A DNA stretch of 64,000 nucleotides from Shewanella hafniensis (GCF_019655335.1 NZ_BPFD01000014.1:1-64000); one strand, 5' to 3'. Positions 18,689 to 28,757 are shown, numbered from the stretch's first letter. Made by a program: numbers and translations. The notes: a model not told the origin generated them from the sequence alone.

Positions 18689-18708
18689 TTGCTGGCCTTT
18701 TTAGGTCA
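18689..18708 (-). terminator. Weak hairpin downstream of mtrF
   Basis: GCTGGCCT and AGGTCAGC can pair over eight bases with one G-U, loop TTTT, 12 to 31 bases beyond the mtrF stop. No T-run follows, so it is at most a partial terminator. Confidence 0.35.
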
Positions 18709-18719
18709 GCATCATAGGT

Positions 18720-20639
18720 TTAGTTTATGGGATGCACTTTTAACACGTCCGCGACGCCGCCTTGTCCATGACAGAAAGCACAGGTTTCAGTTCCTGCAGT
18801 TGCATCGGCTTTTGTGCCTGCAAAAACAGCACCTTGCTGAGCCATGTGGTTATGAGTGCTGGTAGCTGAATGGCAGTTGCTACACACAGCGGCAATCGGG
18901 CTGGTAAAAGTGCCGTTATCGAGGGCAAGGGGTTGTACCGCTGAATTTAAAGGAAGGGCGACGGTAGATATGCCCGCAGAATCGTTAACATGGCATTGGG
19001 TGCAGTTACCGATTTTTCCTGGGTAGTTTAGGTTTTCAAAACCAGTGAATTGGCTGGTGTGAATACCGTGGATCAGCTGCTTAAAGTCAAACGATGTGGT
19101 GGAAGGATTGGCTGCCGTCGCATCGGCCAGCATATTGGCGTTATGACATAGCTGACATTGACCACCGAGATCGTTGCGTGAGCCGTGGATATTAAGCTTT
19201 TGATCGCCATGGCAATTGCCGCAGCTTGTATTACTAACAACAGTGCGACGACCCGTACTGCTTAATGCTGCCGTATCAAAATAACTGTGGCTGGCTTTAA
19301 TCACTAACACTTCCGCCAGTTCTGTCGTGCAATCAACGAGTACCTTGTCTTTGGCGTAGACTCGGCCTTGGATCGCGAGTCCGCCATGATCCGCTTCAGT
19401 GCCCGCAGGCACGGTAAGGCCCGCTATTGTATAGGTATAAATGCCATTTGAGCCTGACTCGGGGGTGGATTCCGGCAGCTTGATTGAGCGGGCAGAGCGG
19501 GTCGCGTAATCAAAACTGGTTCCCCAGTTGGCATATACCCTTAAATCATTGATGAATTTTAACTTATCGGCACTGTCGCTGTAGACGCTACCAGTAGCTG
19601 GGTTCATCAAGTTAACCGCGACTGTGACTGTACCATTGGCATCCATACTGGCGCTGGTAATGCTTGGGCTAAATTGCATCAGTGCCGCAGTTTTGTCTTC
19701 ATCACTGTGAACGCTTGCGGTCCAGTCGGCATTATGGCACGCCACGCAGTTACTGTTGTCGGCCTGCGCTGGGTGTCCTTCGCCTGCGGGAAAATTAATT
19801 TGTGTATGACAGGCGCCACAGGCTTGCATGGTTGGGACTCTGTGCCAATTTTGCTGCTCAGCTAACTCAGCCTTATCGACATGACAGGTTTGGCAGTCAC
19901 TGATGGGTTGCGGGAAACCGGTTAGATGTTTGCTGTGGACCATTTGCGGGAAAATATCCGCAGGGTTACTGACTTTTTTGCTGTTATGGCAAGTGACGCA
20001 GGTTTCGATTTGATTATATTTACTGCCATGGAAAGCAAGATCGCTGTGGCAACTATTACAGGTTTCTATTGTGACTAAGTTACGGGTGTAAGCGACATTA
20101 TCCCCAGAAGATTGCCAGTCATAATGTTGATTGGTAATAGGCAAGGGCGTGTTATCGGCAAGTTTATCGCCGCCGATTTTGACCACCATTCTTTGGGTCG
20201 CTTCGGGCATAAACGTCACCCCATTCATGCCATTAAACGGTGCGCTGAAGATGTAGCTGTAGTGACCGTTTTTATGATCTGTGAGACTGCCAGGGCAAGT
20301 TGCCGCGCAGGTTTCGGCGGTAAAATGCTGCCATTCACTGCTATTACCCGCACCTGTATAACCTTGCGGCAGAAGCTGCGCCGCAATAAACGTCGCCGAT
20401 GGGACACCAATCACGGCTTCATCATCTTGATTGCTCACTTGAAAATCCACTTGAGCAATACCATCTATCATTTGAACTTTATCGACCGTGACCTTTAGGC
20501 TAGTGATGGTTAACGCGGGCGGTTTTGCGGGTTCACCGGGATTGCCATCTTGGCCGTTATCACCGCCACAGGCGCTTAATAGCGAGACTAAGGCCAGCAT
20601 CAGACTGAATTTCGAGCTCATTTTTGCAAACTTGTTCAT
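18720..20639 (-). CDS. mtrF: Outer-surface decaheme cytochrome MtrF, lipoprotein
   Basis: 639 residues, the length I remember for S. oneidensis MtrF. The lipobox LLSAC puts the lipidated cysteine at residue 24. Ten CXXCH motifs are present, five on each side of domain III. MtrF is the MtrC paralogue that pairs with the MtrD-MtrE conduit, and the gene order mtrD-mtrE-mtrF is kept here. Residue 428, where I remember the first cysteine of a CX8C disulfide in the MR-1 protein, is tyrosine here (codon TAC); its partner Cys437 remains. An additional Cys111-X3-Cys115 pair lies in domain I. The start ATG at 20639 has AAGGATAG upstream. The mtrE stop lies 35 bases before it. Confidence 0.93.
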   Translation of the reverse strand: MNKFAKMSSKFSLMLALVSLLSACGGDNGQDGNPGEPAKPPALTITSLKVTVDKVQMIDGIAQVDFQVSNQDDEAVIGVPSATFIAAQLLPQGYTGAGNSSEWQHFTAETCAATCPGSLTDHKNGHYSYIFSAPFNGMNGVTFMPEATQRMVVKIGGDKLADNTPLPITNQHYDWQSSGDNVAYTRNLVTIETCNSCHSDLAFHGSKYNQIETCVTCHNSKKVSNPADIFPQMVHSKHLTGFPQPISDCQTCHVDKAELAEQQNWHRVPTMQACGACHTQINFPAGEGHPAQADNSNCVACHNADWTASVHSDEDKTAALMQFSPSITSASMDANGTVTVAVNLMNPATGSVYSDSADKLKFINDLRVYANWGTSFDYATRSARSIKLPESTPESGSNGIYTYTIAGLTVPAGTEADHGGLAIQGRVYAKDKVLVDCTTELAEVLVIKASHSYFDTAALSSTGRRTVVSNTSCGNCHGDQKLNIHGSRNDLGGQCQLCHNANMLADATAANPSTTSFDFKQLIHGIHTSQFTGFENLNYPGKIGNCTQCHVNDSAGISTVALPLNSAVQPLALDNGTFTSPIAAVCSNCHSATSTHNHMAQQGAVFAGTKADATAGTETCAFCHGQGGVADVLKVHPIN

Positions 20640-20674
20640 ATTTCTATCCTTGGAATGCGCTGTCAGTGTCTAAG

Positions 20675-22825
20675 TTACATTTGGTAGCTTAAGGTCAAGC
20701 CTAAATAGTGAGCGTTGTAGTCGTGGCTCATATCCCCAAAGCTGAGTACGTTGGGAAGCGTGTCCCAATTTGTGCCTTGGTTTTGCCAGTTAGCATCTTG
20801 ATACTTCTCGAATAACCAATCGACGCGTAGCGACATACTGTCGGCAAACTTATATTTGGCGTAGGCATTAATATTGTGTTTGCGGGCATAAAAATCGCCA
20901 TAGGGACTGGTGATGCCGTAGACGACCTCGGTATCACTCTGTCCATCGGAATAGCTGTAGTCCAAGCCAATGTCGAGGTGATTATCGAACAGGTTTTGAT
21001 AACTAAAACCTGCCCCAATTAAAGTCGATTTTTCCTCGGCAGTGCTGTACCAATCGGGCGTTGAAAAGTGGTTGCTGCCTGCTTGATCTGAGTCGCGCCA
21101 ATCTTGGTTAACAAAGGCACTGAAATGAAGATCGTCACTCAGCGCATATTGGGCCGATACGTCATAACCTAGGTAGGACACTTGAGTAAGACCCACTTGG
21201 GTGTGGTGAAAATCGTCATCGACACTGTGCAAGCTGGCGCCCAGCGAGAGGCCGATATCAGTTTGATAATCAGTGTGTAAGGTGACTTTTTGCCTTTTTC
21301 TGTCGGCAAGGTAGGATTTACGTAGCCAAGGATTGCTTTGGCTTTGAGTGGTCGTGACGGGATCGTATTCACTGCCATCGCGCTCTAGTGCTTCTCCTTT
21401 TAACCATGCTGACCAAGCAGGGGAATAGCGATAGCTCAGTTTGGCAAACACGCCTGACTCATCGACGGATTGGCGATCGAGTTCAGTGTAATCGTTTTCG
21501 TTACGGCTGTAGCCTGCTTCGGCATAGGCGGCTGAAGTAAAACGGTATTTGCCTTTAAGTTCGAGTTTTTTGGTTCGCTTATCATAAAGGCTATTTTGAG
21601 CAGAGCCTTGGTTAATACTGTCGGTGATGATTTGTGGGAAGTCTAATTTGGCCGTTTTGTTATCTCTGTCTTGATAGTTGTAGCTTGCCTGTACACTTAA
21701 ATCTTGGGTGATCCGGCCCGAATATTTAAGGATCATTTCAATAATATCCACTTGGCCATCTAAGGTATCCGCAGGCAGGACAGGTGACGGGCCATTGATG
21801 GTGGCTGGAATAAAAGTGTCATCTTGGGTCATACGGCTAAAGCCTGCGTGCATTAGCACATTCTGACCATTCGCTCCCCCAGAGGCTTCTGCGGCAACGC
21901 GATAGGCTTTACTGTCGGGGTCGACTGCATTTTGACCTAAGTATGCCGCGCCAAAGGTGGGCGTGTAGGCGGATTGCCATTGCATGGCTTGGTGATCATT
22001 TTTATATTGGCTGACTTGGCTATTGATGCCAGCCTGCCAGCCCGTGCCATTAAAATAGACTCTGGCATCGATTTCATCGGTACTGTCATCAATCGGTTGG
22101 GCGAGCATAACGCTATTGGTGAGTATATTGGCGCTGGTCTTTTTGGCGCCGCTGCGGTCTTCATGCTGATAGTTTAGCGAGGCTTTGTAGTGACTGTTAT
22201 TGTCACCTTCAGGTGATATTTTGCCCGCGTAGTAACCACCGATCATAAAGCGATCACGTTGAATACTTAAATCTTGGCCAACAAGGCTGCTCTGTAGCAT
22301 AGGCATAGATTGTGTTGTGCCACCTGTTATCCAGTTATCGGGCAACAACATCTTATCTTGCGATGAGGTATAAGGGCTTTTGAGTTGATTATGGTTATAG
22401 TTAGCTAAGCCTCTATAACCTAAGTTGATTTGATAGTTCCCTGGCCTTCCTGTTGTGAGCTTGGCTGAGCCCGCATCAAAACCTAACTTATCCGCGATCA
22501 ATTGAGTTTGATAACCCGACTGTGTTTTGTACACCATATCCGCACCGACTGCGCCAACGAACCCATCGTTATCTGTCCCAGTGCGGTTACCGAAACGGCT
22601 GTCCTCGCCATCGTTGTAAGCGAGGGTGGCACTGACATCACCACTATGCCCTGACTTAGATTGGCATTGTTTGCAGCTCCATGCTTCTGTTTTTATGCCA
22701 CTTCGATTCGCCTGTTGTAGCTCATAACCTTCGGCATGTGCCTGAGATAAAACACCGCTTATCACCCATGCGAGTAACGTGAGTGAGAAGCAAGCACTAG
22801 GGTGAGATAGTTTAGCTGTTGGCAT
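20675..22825 (-). CDS. mtrE: Outer membrane beta-barrel MtrE, MtrB paralogue
   Basis: 716 residues from the ATG at 22825, preceded by AAGGGAA at five bases; the longer frame from 22879 would overlap mtrD and spoil the signal peptide, which ends at SQAHA near residue 31. It is an MtrB/PioB-family barrel and carries the N-terminal CXXC (AWSCKQC). It is expected to house MtrD and dock MtrF. It starts 13 bases after the mtrD stop. Strands are spaced much as in mtrB, and the C-terminal segment SHDYNAHYLGLTLSYQM parallels the MtrB ending SHDYTAQMIMLSMSYKL. Confidence 0.93.
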   Translation of the reverse strand: MPTAKLSHPSACFSLTLLAWVISGVLSQAHAEGYELQQANRSGIKTEAWSCKQCQSKSGHSGDVSATLAYNDGEDSRFGNRTGTDNDGFVGAVGADMVYKTQSGYQTQLIADKLGFDAGSAKLTTGRPGNYQINLGYRGLANYNHNQLKSPYTSSQDKMLLPDNWITGGTTQSMPMLQSSLVGQDLSIQRDRFMIGGYYAGKISPEGDNNSHYKASLNYQHEDRSGAKKTSANILTNSVMLAQPIDDSTDEIDARVYFNGTGWQAGINSQVSQYKNDHQAMQWQSAYTPTFGAAYLGQNAVDPDSKAYRVAAEASGGANGQNVLMHAGFSRMTQDDTFIPATINGPSPVLPADTLDGQVDIIEMILKYSGRITQDLSVQASYNYQDRDNKTAKLDFPQIITDSINQGSAQNSLYDKRTKKLELKGKYRFTSAAYAEAGYSRNENDYTELDRQSVDESGVFAKLSYRYSPAWSAWLKGEALERDGSEYDPVTTTQSQSNPWLRKSYLADRKRQKVTLHTDYQTDIGLSLGASLHSVDDDFHHTQVGLTQVSYLGYDVSAQYALSDDLHFSAFVNQDWRDSDQAGSNHFSTPDWYSTAEEKSTLIGAGFSYQNLFDNHLDIGLDYSYSDGQSDTEVVYGITSPYGDFYARKHNINAYAKYKFADSMSLRVDWLFEKYQDANWQNQGTNWDTLPNVLSFGDMSHDYNAHYLGLTLSYQM

Positions 22826-22838
22826 GATCGTTCCCTTG

Positions 22839-23759
22839 TTATCTCTGTAGCAATTTGCCAGAAGGATGGTTAGAACCATGCACTTGTCCGTGGCAATTCA
22901 TACAGGAATTACCTGAAGTGAAGGCATTGGTTTGATTGCCAAAGTAGGCATTGCTGCTATGGCCATCCGAGGCGTGGCATTGTTGACAAAGCTGCGGCGG
23001 CTTACTGATCAGCATGGCGTCGTTTACGCTGCCATGGGGGTTGTGACAATTCGCGCAGTTGTCGGTGACGGGGGCATGTTCCCATAATTTAGGACCACGT
23101 TTTTCGGCGTGGCAGCTATAGCAATTTTCGTTGACGCTCATTTGTTTCAAGCTTGAATCGTTCAAACTGCCGTGGGGATTATGGCAGTCACTGCACACCA
23201 TCTGTTGCCACTGTAATGGATGGGCCGAGCGTTTGTGCATATCGGCTTTTTGCTGGGTATGGCATTGGGTACAAATGGCGACTTCATTGGCTTTATCGCT
23301 GATAGGATCTTTGGCAACATGAACTTGATGGCAACTTGCGCAAGCCACATCGGCGTTATCGTGGTGATTGCCTTTCCACGCGATACGTTGGCTGTCATTG
23401 TGGCAGCTCATACAAACACTGTTTTGCTTTTGCGCGGGAACAGGAGAATTTGCACCAAAGGTGATCATTGGCTCTTTGCCACCTTTGTTATGATTCCCTA
23501 ACGGGCCGTGGCAGGCTTCACACTGCAAATCGGCCATGGGCGAAGCTTTCACATTGGGATTACCATGAACCCCATCAAAAATGGCCATGACCACGGCACT
23601 TTTTTTGTGGCACATCAGGCAAGTGTCAGCCCCTTTGGCAGAATACTTACCTTCGGCGAATTTTTTGTCTAATGTCGCGACAACGTCCTCTGGTTTTTTG
23701 TCATCCCAAGGCGTCGCCGAGACAGAAATACTCACGATTGATAACAAAACACATAGCAT
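22839..23759 (-). CDS. mtrD: Periplasmic decaheme cytochrome MtrD, MtrA paralogue
   Basis: 306 residues from the ATG at 23759. Ten CXXCH motifs line up one for one with those of MtrA, and the last 13 residues are identical. It would pass electrons to MtrF through MtrE. The start is a problem. Read from 23759, the protein begins [15 protein letters not shown], a hydrophobic core and cleavage site with no positive charge before it and no clear ribosome site. A good ribosome site (GGGAAAAG) and ATG lie at 23799 in another frame, giving [13 protein letters not shown], an ideal charged signal-peptide start, one base out of register. The gene therefore seems to carry a one-base frame break, or a sequence error, at about 23760. 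Confidence 0.88.
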   Translation of the reverse strand: MLCVLLSIVSISVSATPWDDKKPEDVVATLDKKFAEGKYSAKGADTCLMCHKKSAVVMAIFDGVHGNPNVKASPMADLQCEACHGPLGNHNKGGKEPMITFGANSPVPAQKQNSVCMSCHNDSQRIAWKGNHHDNADVACASCHQVHVAKDPISDKANEVAICTQCHTQQKADMHKRSAHPLQWQQMVCSDCHNPHGSLNDSSLKQMSVNENCYSCHAEKRGPKLWEHAPVTDNCANCHNPHGSVNDAMLISKPPQLCQQCHASDGHSSNAYFGNQTNAFTSGNSCMNCHGQVHGSNHPSGKLLQR

Positions 23760-23799
23760 TAGCTATGCTTTTGAACTTTAGCCTTATTTCCATGTTCAT
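23701..23799 (-). other. Short frame overlapping the mtrD start, probable N-terminal part of mtrD out of register
   Basis: A 32-codon frame from the ATG at 23799 with the strong site GGGAAAAG next to it, the same kind of site used by mtrE, omcA and mtrC. Its first 13 residues supply the Lys/Arg-rich segment missing from mtrD. After 13 codons plus one base the mtrD frame opens at 23759. Confidence 0.55.
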
Positions 23800-23961
23800 C
23801 TTTTCCCGAGTGCATTTATATTTGTTATTTTTACGCTTTCGACATTGCTAATTTAGCTTATTAAAGCTGATTAATATTAGAACAAATATGTGACACTCGC
23901 TTAACATCTGAGGGTCTTTTCACTGTAAAGAGGGATGATTTTACTGGTGATATAGAGGAAG

Positions 23962-23977
23962 CGTGACCTTGATCACG
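23962..23977. promoter_or_regulatory. CRP-type palindrome between mtrD and feoA
   Basis: CGTGA-CCTTGA-TCACG matches TGTGA-N6-TCACA at eight of ten positions. It lies 203 bases upstream of the mtrD start and 258 bases before feoA, so it could serve either transcript. CRP control of the mtr genes is established in S. oneidensis. Confidence 0.55.
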
Positions 23978-24117
23978 TTTGCTTTGGTAAGGGTTTTGTT
24001 CACAGCTTTTTGACTTCTGTCGATCGCATCATTCTCTTGTGCGCTTAGGTATGGATTTTTATTTTCAGTTGGCCGTTTATTCATTGGTATTTTTGTCACA
24101 TAATACCCAACACAATT

Positions 24118-24136
24118 GAAAACTATTATCGTTACC
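24118..24136 (+). promoter_or_regulatory. Fur box upstream of feoAB
   Basis: The reverse strand reads GGTAACGATAATAGTTTTC, 14 of 19 matches to the Fur consensus GATAATGATAATCATTATC. It ends about 100 bases before the feoA start, consistent with iron repression of ferrous uptake. Confidence 0.65.
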
Positions 24137-24234
24137 AGTCAAAAATCTTGATCTAGGTAAAGTTATTAGGGTCATAGCTCAGTTACAATGGGCGCAGTTT
24201 TTCGAGCTGAACCTGTTGCAAGGTGGAATACGTA

Positions 24235-24474
24235 ATGAAGTTAAGCGAACTCAGGCCCGGTGATCGCGGTATTATTTCTGAAGTGGGGCGTTTAGTGTTA
24301 CCACAAACCGTGAAGCGTAAGTTGTTATCCATGGGGATCACGCCGAATACGCGTTTTTCATTGATCCGATACGCACCTATGGGCTCTGGTCTCGAACTGG
24401 ATATTCGTGGTAGTAAACTTTGTATGCGCAGAGATTTGGCAGACATCATTGAGGTGGAAAAGGCGAATGACTAA
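24235..24474 (+). CDS. feoA: Ferrous iron transport protein FeoA
   Basis: 79 residues from the ATG at 24235, with AAGGTGG upstream; the GTG at 24223 lies within that ribosome site. It is a small SH3-like cytoplasmic protein (LSELRPGDRGII at the start, RRDLADIIEVEKA at the end). FeoA binds FeoB and is thought to modulate its activity. The stop overlaps the feoB start by eight bases, so the two are translationally coupled. A separate feoC is not visible downstream. Confidence 0.92.
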   Translation: MKLSELRPGDRGIISEVGRLVLPQTVKRKLLSMGITPNTRFSLIRYAPMGSGLELDIRGSKLCMRRDLADIIEVEKAND

Positions 24475-26761
24475 GCAGTTTCATTGCGTCACAGTCGGTA
24501 ACCCGAATGCGGGTAAATCGACGCTCTTTAACGCGCTAACCGGCGCGAATCAACAAGTCGGTAACTGGTCTGGTGTGACGGTCGAGAAAAAGACTGGTCA
24601 TTTCACCTTAAACGGTGCCGATGTCTATCTGACCGATTTACCGGGTATTTACGATCTTCTGCCTGCGGGCAATAGTTGCGATTGTTCACTCGATGAGCAA
24701 ATTGCGCAGCAATATCTCGCCGAGCAACGTGTCGACGGCATTATCAATTTAGTCGATGCCACTAACATCGAACGTCATTTATATCTCACCGCCCAATTGC
24801 GTGAACTCGCGATCCCTATGGTGGTCGTGCTGAATAAAATTGATTCTGCAGTTAAACGCGGTATCAAAGTCGATTTAAAGAAAATGAGCAAAGAGCTGGG
24901 CTGCCCTGTGATTGGTGTGTGCTCACGCGATCCTGCCGATGTAGAAAAAGTGCAAGCGCAGGTACTCGATTTACTGCAAGGCCGAGTCTCTGAAGCACCA
25001 TTAGTACTGCATTACGATGAACAAATTGAAGCGGGCGTGCAGTTGCTTTGTAGCAAAGACACGCAATTAAGCCGTGGCCGTGCTTTGGCTATGCTTGGCA
25101 ATGGTTCAGGTTGTGGCAGTTGCCAAAATGCTGAGTTGCAGGATGAAGTAAATACCTGTACCCAGATTATCTCTTCGCAGGGCCATGATATTGAAGTGAT
25201 GGTGGCTACCACGCGCTTTAATTTCGTTGAGAAAGTGTTTCAAGGTTCAGTGAAAGAGTCGGGATTCCTCACTCTCAGTGATAAATTAGATAAACTCGTA
25301 TTGCATCCCGTGCTTGGCATTCCTGTGTTCTTGTTCGTGATGTATTTGATGTTTATGTTCAGCATCAATATTGGCAGCGCTTTTATCGATTTCTTCGATG
25401 TGTTTGCGGGTGCGTTGTTTGTCGACCACTTTGGCGCATTCTTGACGAACATGGGCTCTCCGGCTTGGTTGGTCACTATTCTCGCTGGTGGTGTTGGCCA
25501 AGGTATTCAAACCGTGACCACGTTTATTCCGGTGATCGCTGCTTTATTCCTCGGTTTGTCAGTCCTTGAAAGCTCTGGCTACATGGCCCGCGCTGCATTT
25601 GTAGTTGATGGGTTAATGCGCCGTATCGGTCTGCCCGGTAAAGCTTTCGTGCCTATGATTGTCGGTTTTGGTTGTTCTGTGCCAGCGATTATGGCGACGC
25701 GGACCTTAGGCAGTGAACGTGAGCGTATTGTCACGGGTATGATGGCGCCATTTATGTCTTGCGGTGCACGTTTGCCAGTGTATGCGTTATTTGCCGCGGC
25801 TTTCTTTCCCGATTCTGGACAGAATTTAGTCTTCTTGCTTTACGTTATTGGTATCTTTGCCGCTATCGGTACGGGTTTATTACTCAGAAGCACCCTGTTG
25901 CCCGGCACCAGCAGTGCTGTGGTGATGGAACTGCCAAGCTATGAGATGCCCAAATTTAAAGCTGTTATGGTCCGCACTGGCAAACGCACTAAGAGCTTTA
26001 TTTTAGGTGCGGGGAAAACGATTGTGCTGGTGGTAACCTTATTGAACTTTATCAATGCTATAGGTGTTGATGGCACCTTCGGCCATGAAGATAGCCAAGC
26101 ATCTTTGCTGAGTGTTGCGAGCCAAAAAATCACGCCAGTCTTCTCACCTATGGGTATAGAGCAGGATAACTGGCCAGCAACTGTGGGTATTATCACGGGT
26201 ATTTTTGCCAAAGAAGCGGTTGTTGGTACCTTAAACAGTTTGTACAGCACTGCCGCGCCCGCTGATGAAGAGCTTACGCCATTGAGTGAAAGCTTTAATG
26301 CGGCTCTGGCGACGATTCCTGCAAACTTGTTTGGAATTGATCTGGAAGATCCGCTAAAACTGTCGGTTGGTGATTTGACTAATAAAGAAGCGATAGCGGA
26401 AGAGCAAGGCGTGGCAACATCGACCTTCGGTGCCCTGCAAGCTGGTTTCAGTGGCAAAATTGCGGCGTTCTCTTACTTGCTGTTTATCTTGTTGTATACC
26501 CCTTGTGTCGCGGCGATGGGCGCCTTAGTGCATGAGTTTGGTTCCCGTTGGGCGACGTTTGCGGCTACGTGGACTTTCTCTCTGGCCTATGGTTCTGCGA
26601 CTGTGGTCTATCAAGCGGCAACCTTTACGCAGCATCCTGTGCAATCGAGTCTGTGGATTGGTTTCTTCCTGTTTGCGTTAGTGGCCTTTTATCAATGGCT
26701 GAAACGTAAGGGCAGAAGAACTCAGCAGATCATTCCAGGGATCCGCATCATCACAGAGTAA
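24467..26761 (+). CDS. feoB: Ferrous iron permease FeoB
   Basis: 764 residues from the ATG at 24467. The N-terminal G domain shows GNPNAGKST (G1) near residue 10, DLPGIYDL (G3) and NKID (G4) near residue 120. A helical spacer follows, and from about residue 280 the inner-membrane part has two Gate regions (the first around VGFGCSVPAIMATR). It moves Fe(II) into the cytoplasm, powered or gated by nucleotide hydrolysis. Its position divergent from the metal-reduction genes suits a cell that produces Fe(II) during respiration. Confidence 0.95.
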   Translation: MTKQFHCVTVGNPNAGKSTLFNALTGANQQVGNWSGVTVEKKTGHFTLNGADVYLTDLPGIYDLLPAGNSCDCSLDEQIAQQYLAEQRVDGIINLVDATNIERHLYLTAQLRELAIPMVVVLNKIDSAVKRGIKVDLKKMSKELGCPVIGVCSRDPADVEKVQAQVLDLLQGRVSEAPLVLHYDEQIEAGVQLLCSKDTQLSRGRALAMLGNGSGCGSCQNAELQDEVNTCTQIISSQGHDIEVMVATTRFNFVEKVFQGSVKESGFLTLSDKLDKLVLHPVLGIPVFLFVMYLMFMFSINIGSAFIDFFDVFAGALFVDHFGAFLTNMGSPAWLVTILAGGVGQGIQTVTTFIPVIAALFLGLSVLESSGYMARAAFVVDGLMRRIGLPGKAFVPMIVGFGCSVPAIMATRTLGSERERIVTGMMAPFMSCGARLPVYALFAAAFFPDSGQNLVFLLYVIGIFAAIGTGLLLRSTLLPGTSSAVVMELPSYEMPKFKAVMVRTGKRTKSFILGAGKTIVLVVTLLNFINAIGVDGTFGHEDSQASLLSVASQKITPVFSPMGIEQDNWPATVGIITGIFAKEAVVGTLNSLYSTAAPADEELTPLSESFNAALATIPANLFGIDLEDPLKLSVGDLTNKEAIAEEQGVATSTFGALQAGFSGKIAAFSYLLFILLYTPCVAAMGALVHEFGSRWATFAATWTFSLAYGSATVVYQAATFTQHPVQSSLWIGFFLFALVAFYQWLKRKGRRTQQIIPGIRIITE

Positions 26762-26817
26762 GATTTACTGAGTCAGTATGACTGAGTAATAAATGTCAGC
26801 TTAGTTAGGTCAAAGAT

Positions 26818-26842
26818 AAAAGCAGCTTTCATGGCTGCTTTT
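26818..26842 (+). terminator. Terminator after feoB
   Basis: AAAAGCAGC and GCTGCTTTT form a 9-bp stem with a seven-base loop, followed by TTATTGTTTT, 57 bases past the feoB stop. Confidence 0.8.
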
Positions 26843-26976
26843 ATTGTTTTACTATCGCGGTTATAACCCAGCCGGTCAAAAACCATAGTTTTTAGCACTA
26901 GGCATTGTAACTAGTAGTGATCTGTAGGATCATGCTGGTTTTCTTAAAATTGCCATTGTTCGCAAAGAGGAATTCC

Positions 26977-28647
26977 ATGAGTCATGTGGACACTGAAGTA
27001 CGTCCGAGTAACTTTATTCGTAATATCATAGATGAAGATTTACAAAGCGGTAAGCACACGAGTGTACAGACTCGTTTCCCGCCGGAACCGAATGGCTATC
27101 TTCATATTGGTCATGCTAAATCTATCTGCTTAAATTTTGGGATAGCGCGAGACTATAACGGTCTGTGTAATTTACGTTTTGACGATACTAATCCTGAAAA
27201 AGAAGACATTGATTATGTTAATTCTATTCAGGCGGATGTGCGTTGGCTTGGATTCCAGTGGGATGGCGATGTACGCTATTCATCAAACTATTTTGATCAG
27301 TTACATCAATATGCAGTTGAACTGATCAATAAAGGTTTGGCTTATGTGTGTTTCTTGAATGCTGATGAAACTCGCGAATACCGTGGCACGTTAAAAGAGC
27401 CAGGTAAAAACAGTCCTTTCCGCGACACATCAGTCGAAGAAAACCTCGCCTTATTCGCTAAGATGCGCGACGGTGGTTTTAAAGAAGGTGAGTGTGCGCT
27501 GCGTGCCAAAATTGATATGGCGTCGCCATTCATGTGTATGCGCGATCCTATCATCTACCGTATTCGTTTTGCCCATCACCACCAAACGGGTGACAAGTGG
27601 TGCATTTACCCAATGTACGACTTTACCCATTGTATCTCTGATGCGTTAGAACATATTACCCACTCTTTATGTACTTTAGAGTTCCAAGACAACCGTCGTT
27701 TATACGACTGGGTGTTGGATAATTTGAATGATTTTCAAGCGCCGAATCGTACTCGTCAATACGAGTTTTCACGCTTAAATCTCGAATATACCTTGATGTC
27801 TAAGCGTAAGCTAAACGACCTTGTGACCCGTAAACTCGTGTCAGGTTGGGACGACCCACGTATGCCAACGATTGCTGGCCTGCGTCGCCGTGGTTACACG
27901 CCTGCGTCAATTCGCGAGTTCTGCCAACGTATCGGCGTGACTAAACAAGAGAATATGATTGAAGTCGGCATGTTAGATGCGTGTATTCGTGAAGAATTGA
28001 ACGAACATGCACCGCGTGCGATGGCTGTATTACGTCCATTGAAAGTGATCATCGAAAACTATGCTGAAGGTGAACTTGAGTATATTCAAGCGGCCGCTCA
28101 TCCAAATGATGAGAGCATGGGGACACGTGAATTAGCCTTTGGCCGTGAAATATTGATTGATGTGGCTGACTTTAGAGAAGAAGCCAACAAACAATACAAA
28201 CGCTTGGTAGCAGGTAAGGAAGTGCGTTTACGTAATGCCTATGTGATTAAAGCTGAGCGTTGTGACAAAGACAGCGAAGGCAATATCACGACGGTTTACT
28301 GCACTTATGATCCTGAAACCTTAGGTAAAAATCCTGCTGATGGCCGTAAAGTTAAAGGTGTGATCCATTGGGTTGAGGCATCTACTGCTAAACCAGCTGA
28401 ATTCCGTCTCTATCAGCGTTTATTTACCGATCCTAATCCTGCTGCGGCAGAGACTGTGGACGAAGTATTAAACCCTGAATCCTTAGTGGTAGTGCACGGT
28501 TTTGCTGAAGCAAGCCTAGTGAATGCGCCAGCAGAAAAAGCTTATCAGTTTGAGCGCGAAGGTTATTTCTGTGCAGACAGCAAAGATTCGTCAGCGGATA
28601 ATTTAGTGTTTAACTTAACTGTAGCGCTGCGTGATTCTTTCGAATGA
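26977..28647 (+). CDS. glnS: Glutaminyl-tRNA synthetase
   Basis: 556 residues from the ATG at 26977, with AAGAGG six bases upstream. Class I signature HIGH occurs as LHIGHAKSI near residue 43, preceded by PPEPNGY; the KMSKS-type loop is LMSKRKL near residue 270. It charges tRNA-Gln with glutamine. The C-terminal beta-barrel anticodon domain is complete, and total length fits the bacterial GlnRS family. It stands alone between two terminators. Confidence 0.96.
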   Translation: MSHVDTEVRPSNFIRNIIDEDLQSGKHTSVQTRFPPEPNGYLHIGHAKSICLNFGIARDYNGLCNLRFDDTNPEKEDIDYVNSIQADVRWLGFQWDGDVRYSSNYFDQLHQYAVELINKGLAYVCFLNADETREYRGTLKEPGKNSPFRDTSVEENLALFAKMRDGGFKEGECALRAKIDMASPFMCMRDPIIYRIRFAHHHQTGDKWCIYPMYDFTHCISDALEHITHSLCTLEFQDNRRLYDWVLDNLNDFQAPNRTRQYEFSRLNLEYTLMSKRKLNDLVTRKLVSGWDDPRMPTIAGLRRRGYTPASIREFCQRIGVTKQENMIEVGMLDACIREELNEHAPRAMAVLRPLKVIIENYAEGELEYIQAAAHPNDESMGTRELAFGREILIDVADFREEANKQYKRLVAGKEVRLRNAYVIKAERCDKDSEGNITTVYCTYDPETLGKNPADGRKVKGVIHWVEASTAKPAEFRLYQRLFTDPNPAAAETVDEVLNPESLVVVHGFAEASLVNAPAEKAYQFEREGYFCADSKDSSADNLVFNLTVALRDSFE

Positions 28648-28757
28648 TTTAATAGAATTAGCTTGATTGAATTGGTTTGATGGAATGAGTCAAACAGTTC
28701 AACTCAATTAAGCTAAGTTGAATTAAGCTAAGTTGTTCTGATCATTAAGCAGACCCA

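Noticed and set aside
23889..23904. TGTGA half-site upstream of mtrD as a second CRP site
   Set aside because: The other half does not match TCACA; the dyad at 23962 is far better.
26917..26976. Longer glnS start at 26917
   Set aside because: The added residues are unlike GlnRS, and AAGAGG sits directly before the ATG at 26977.
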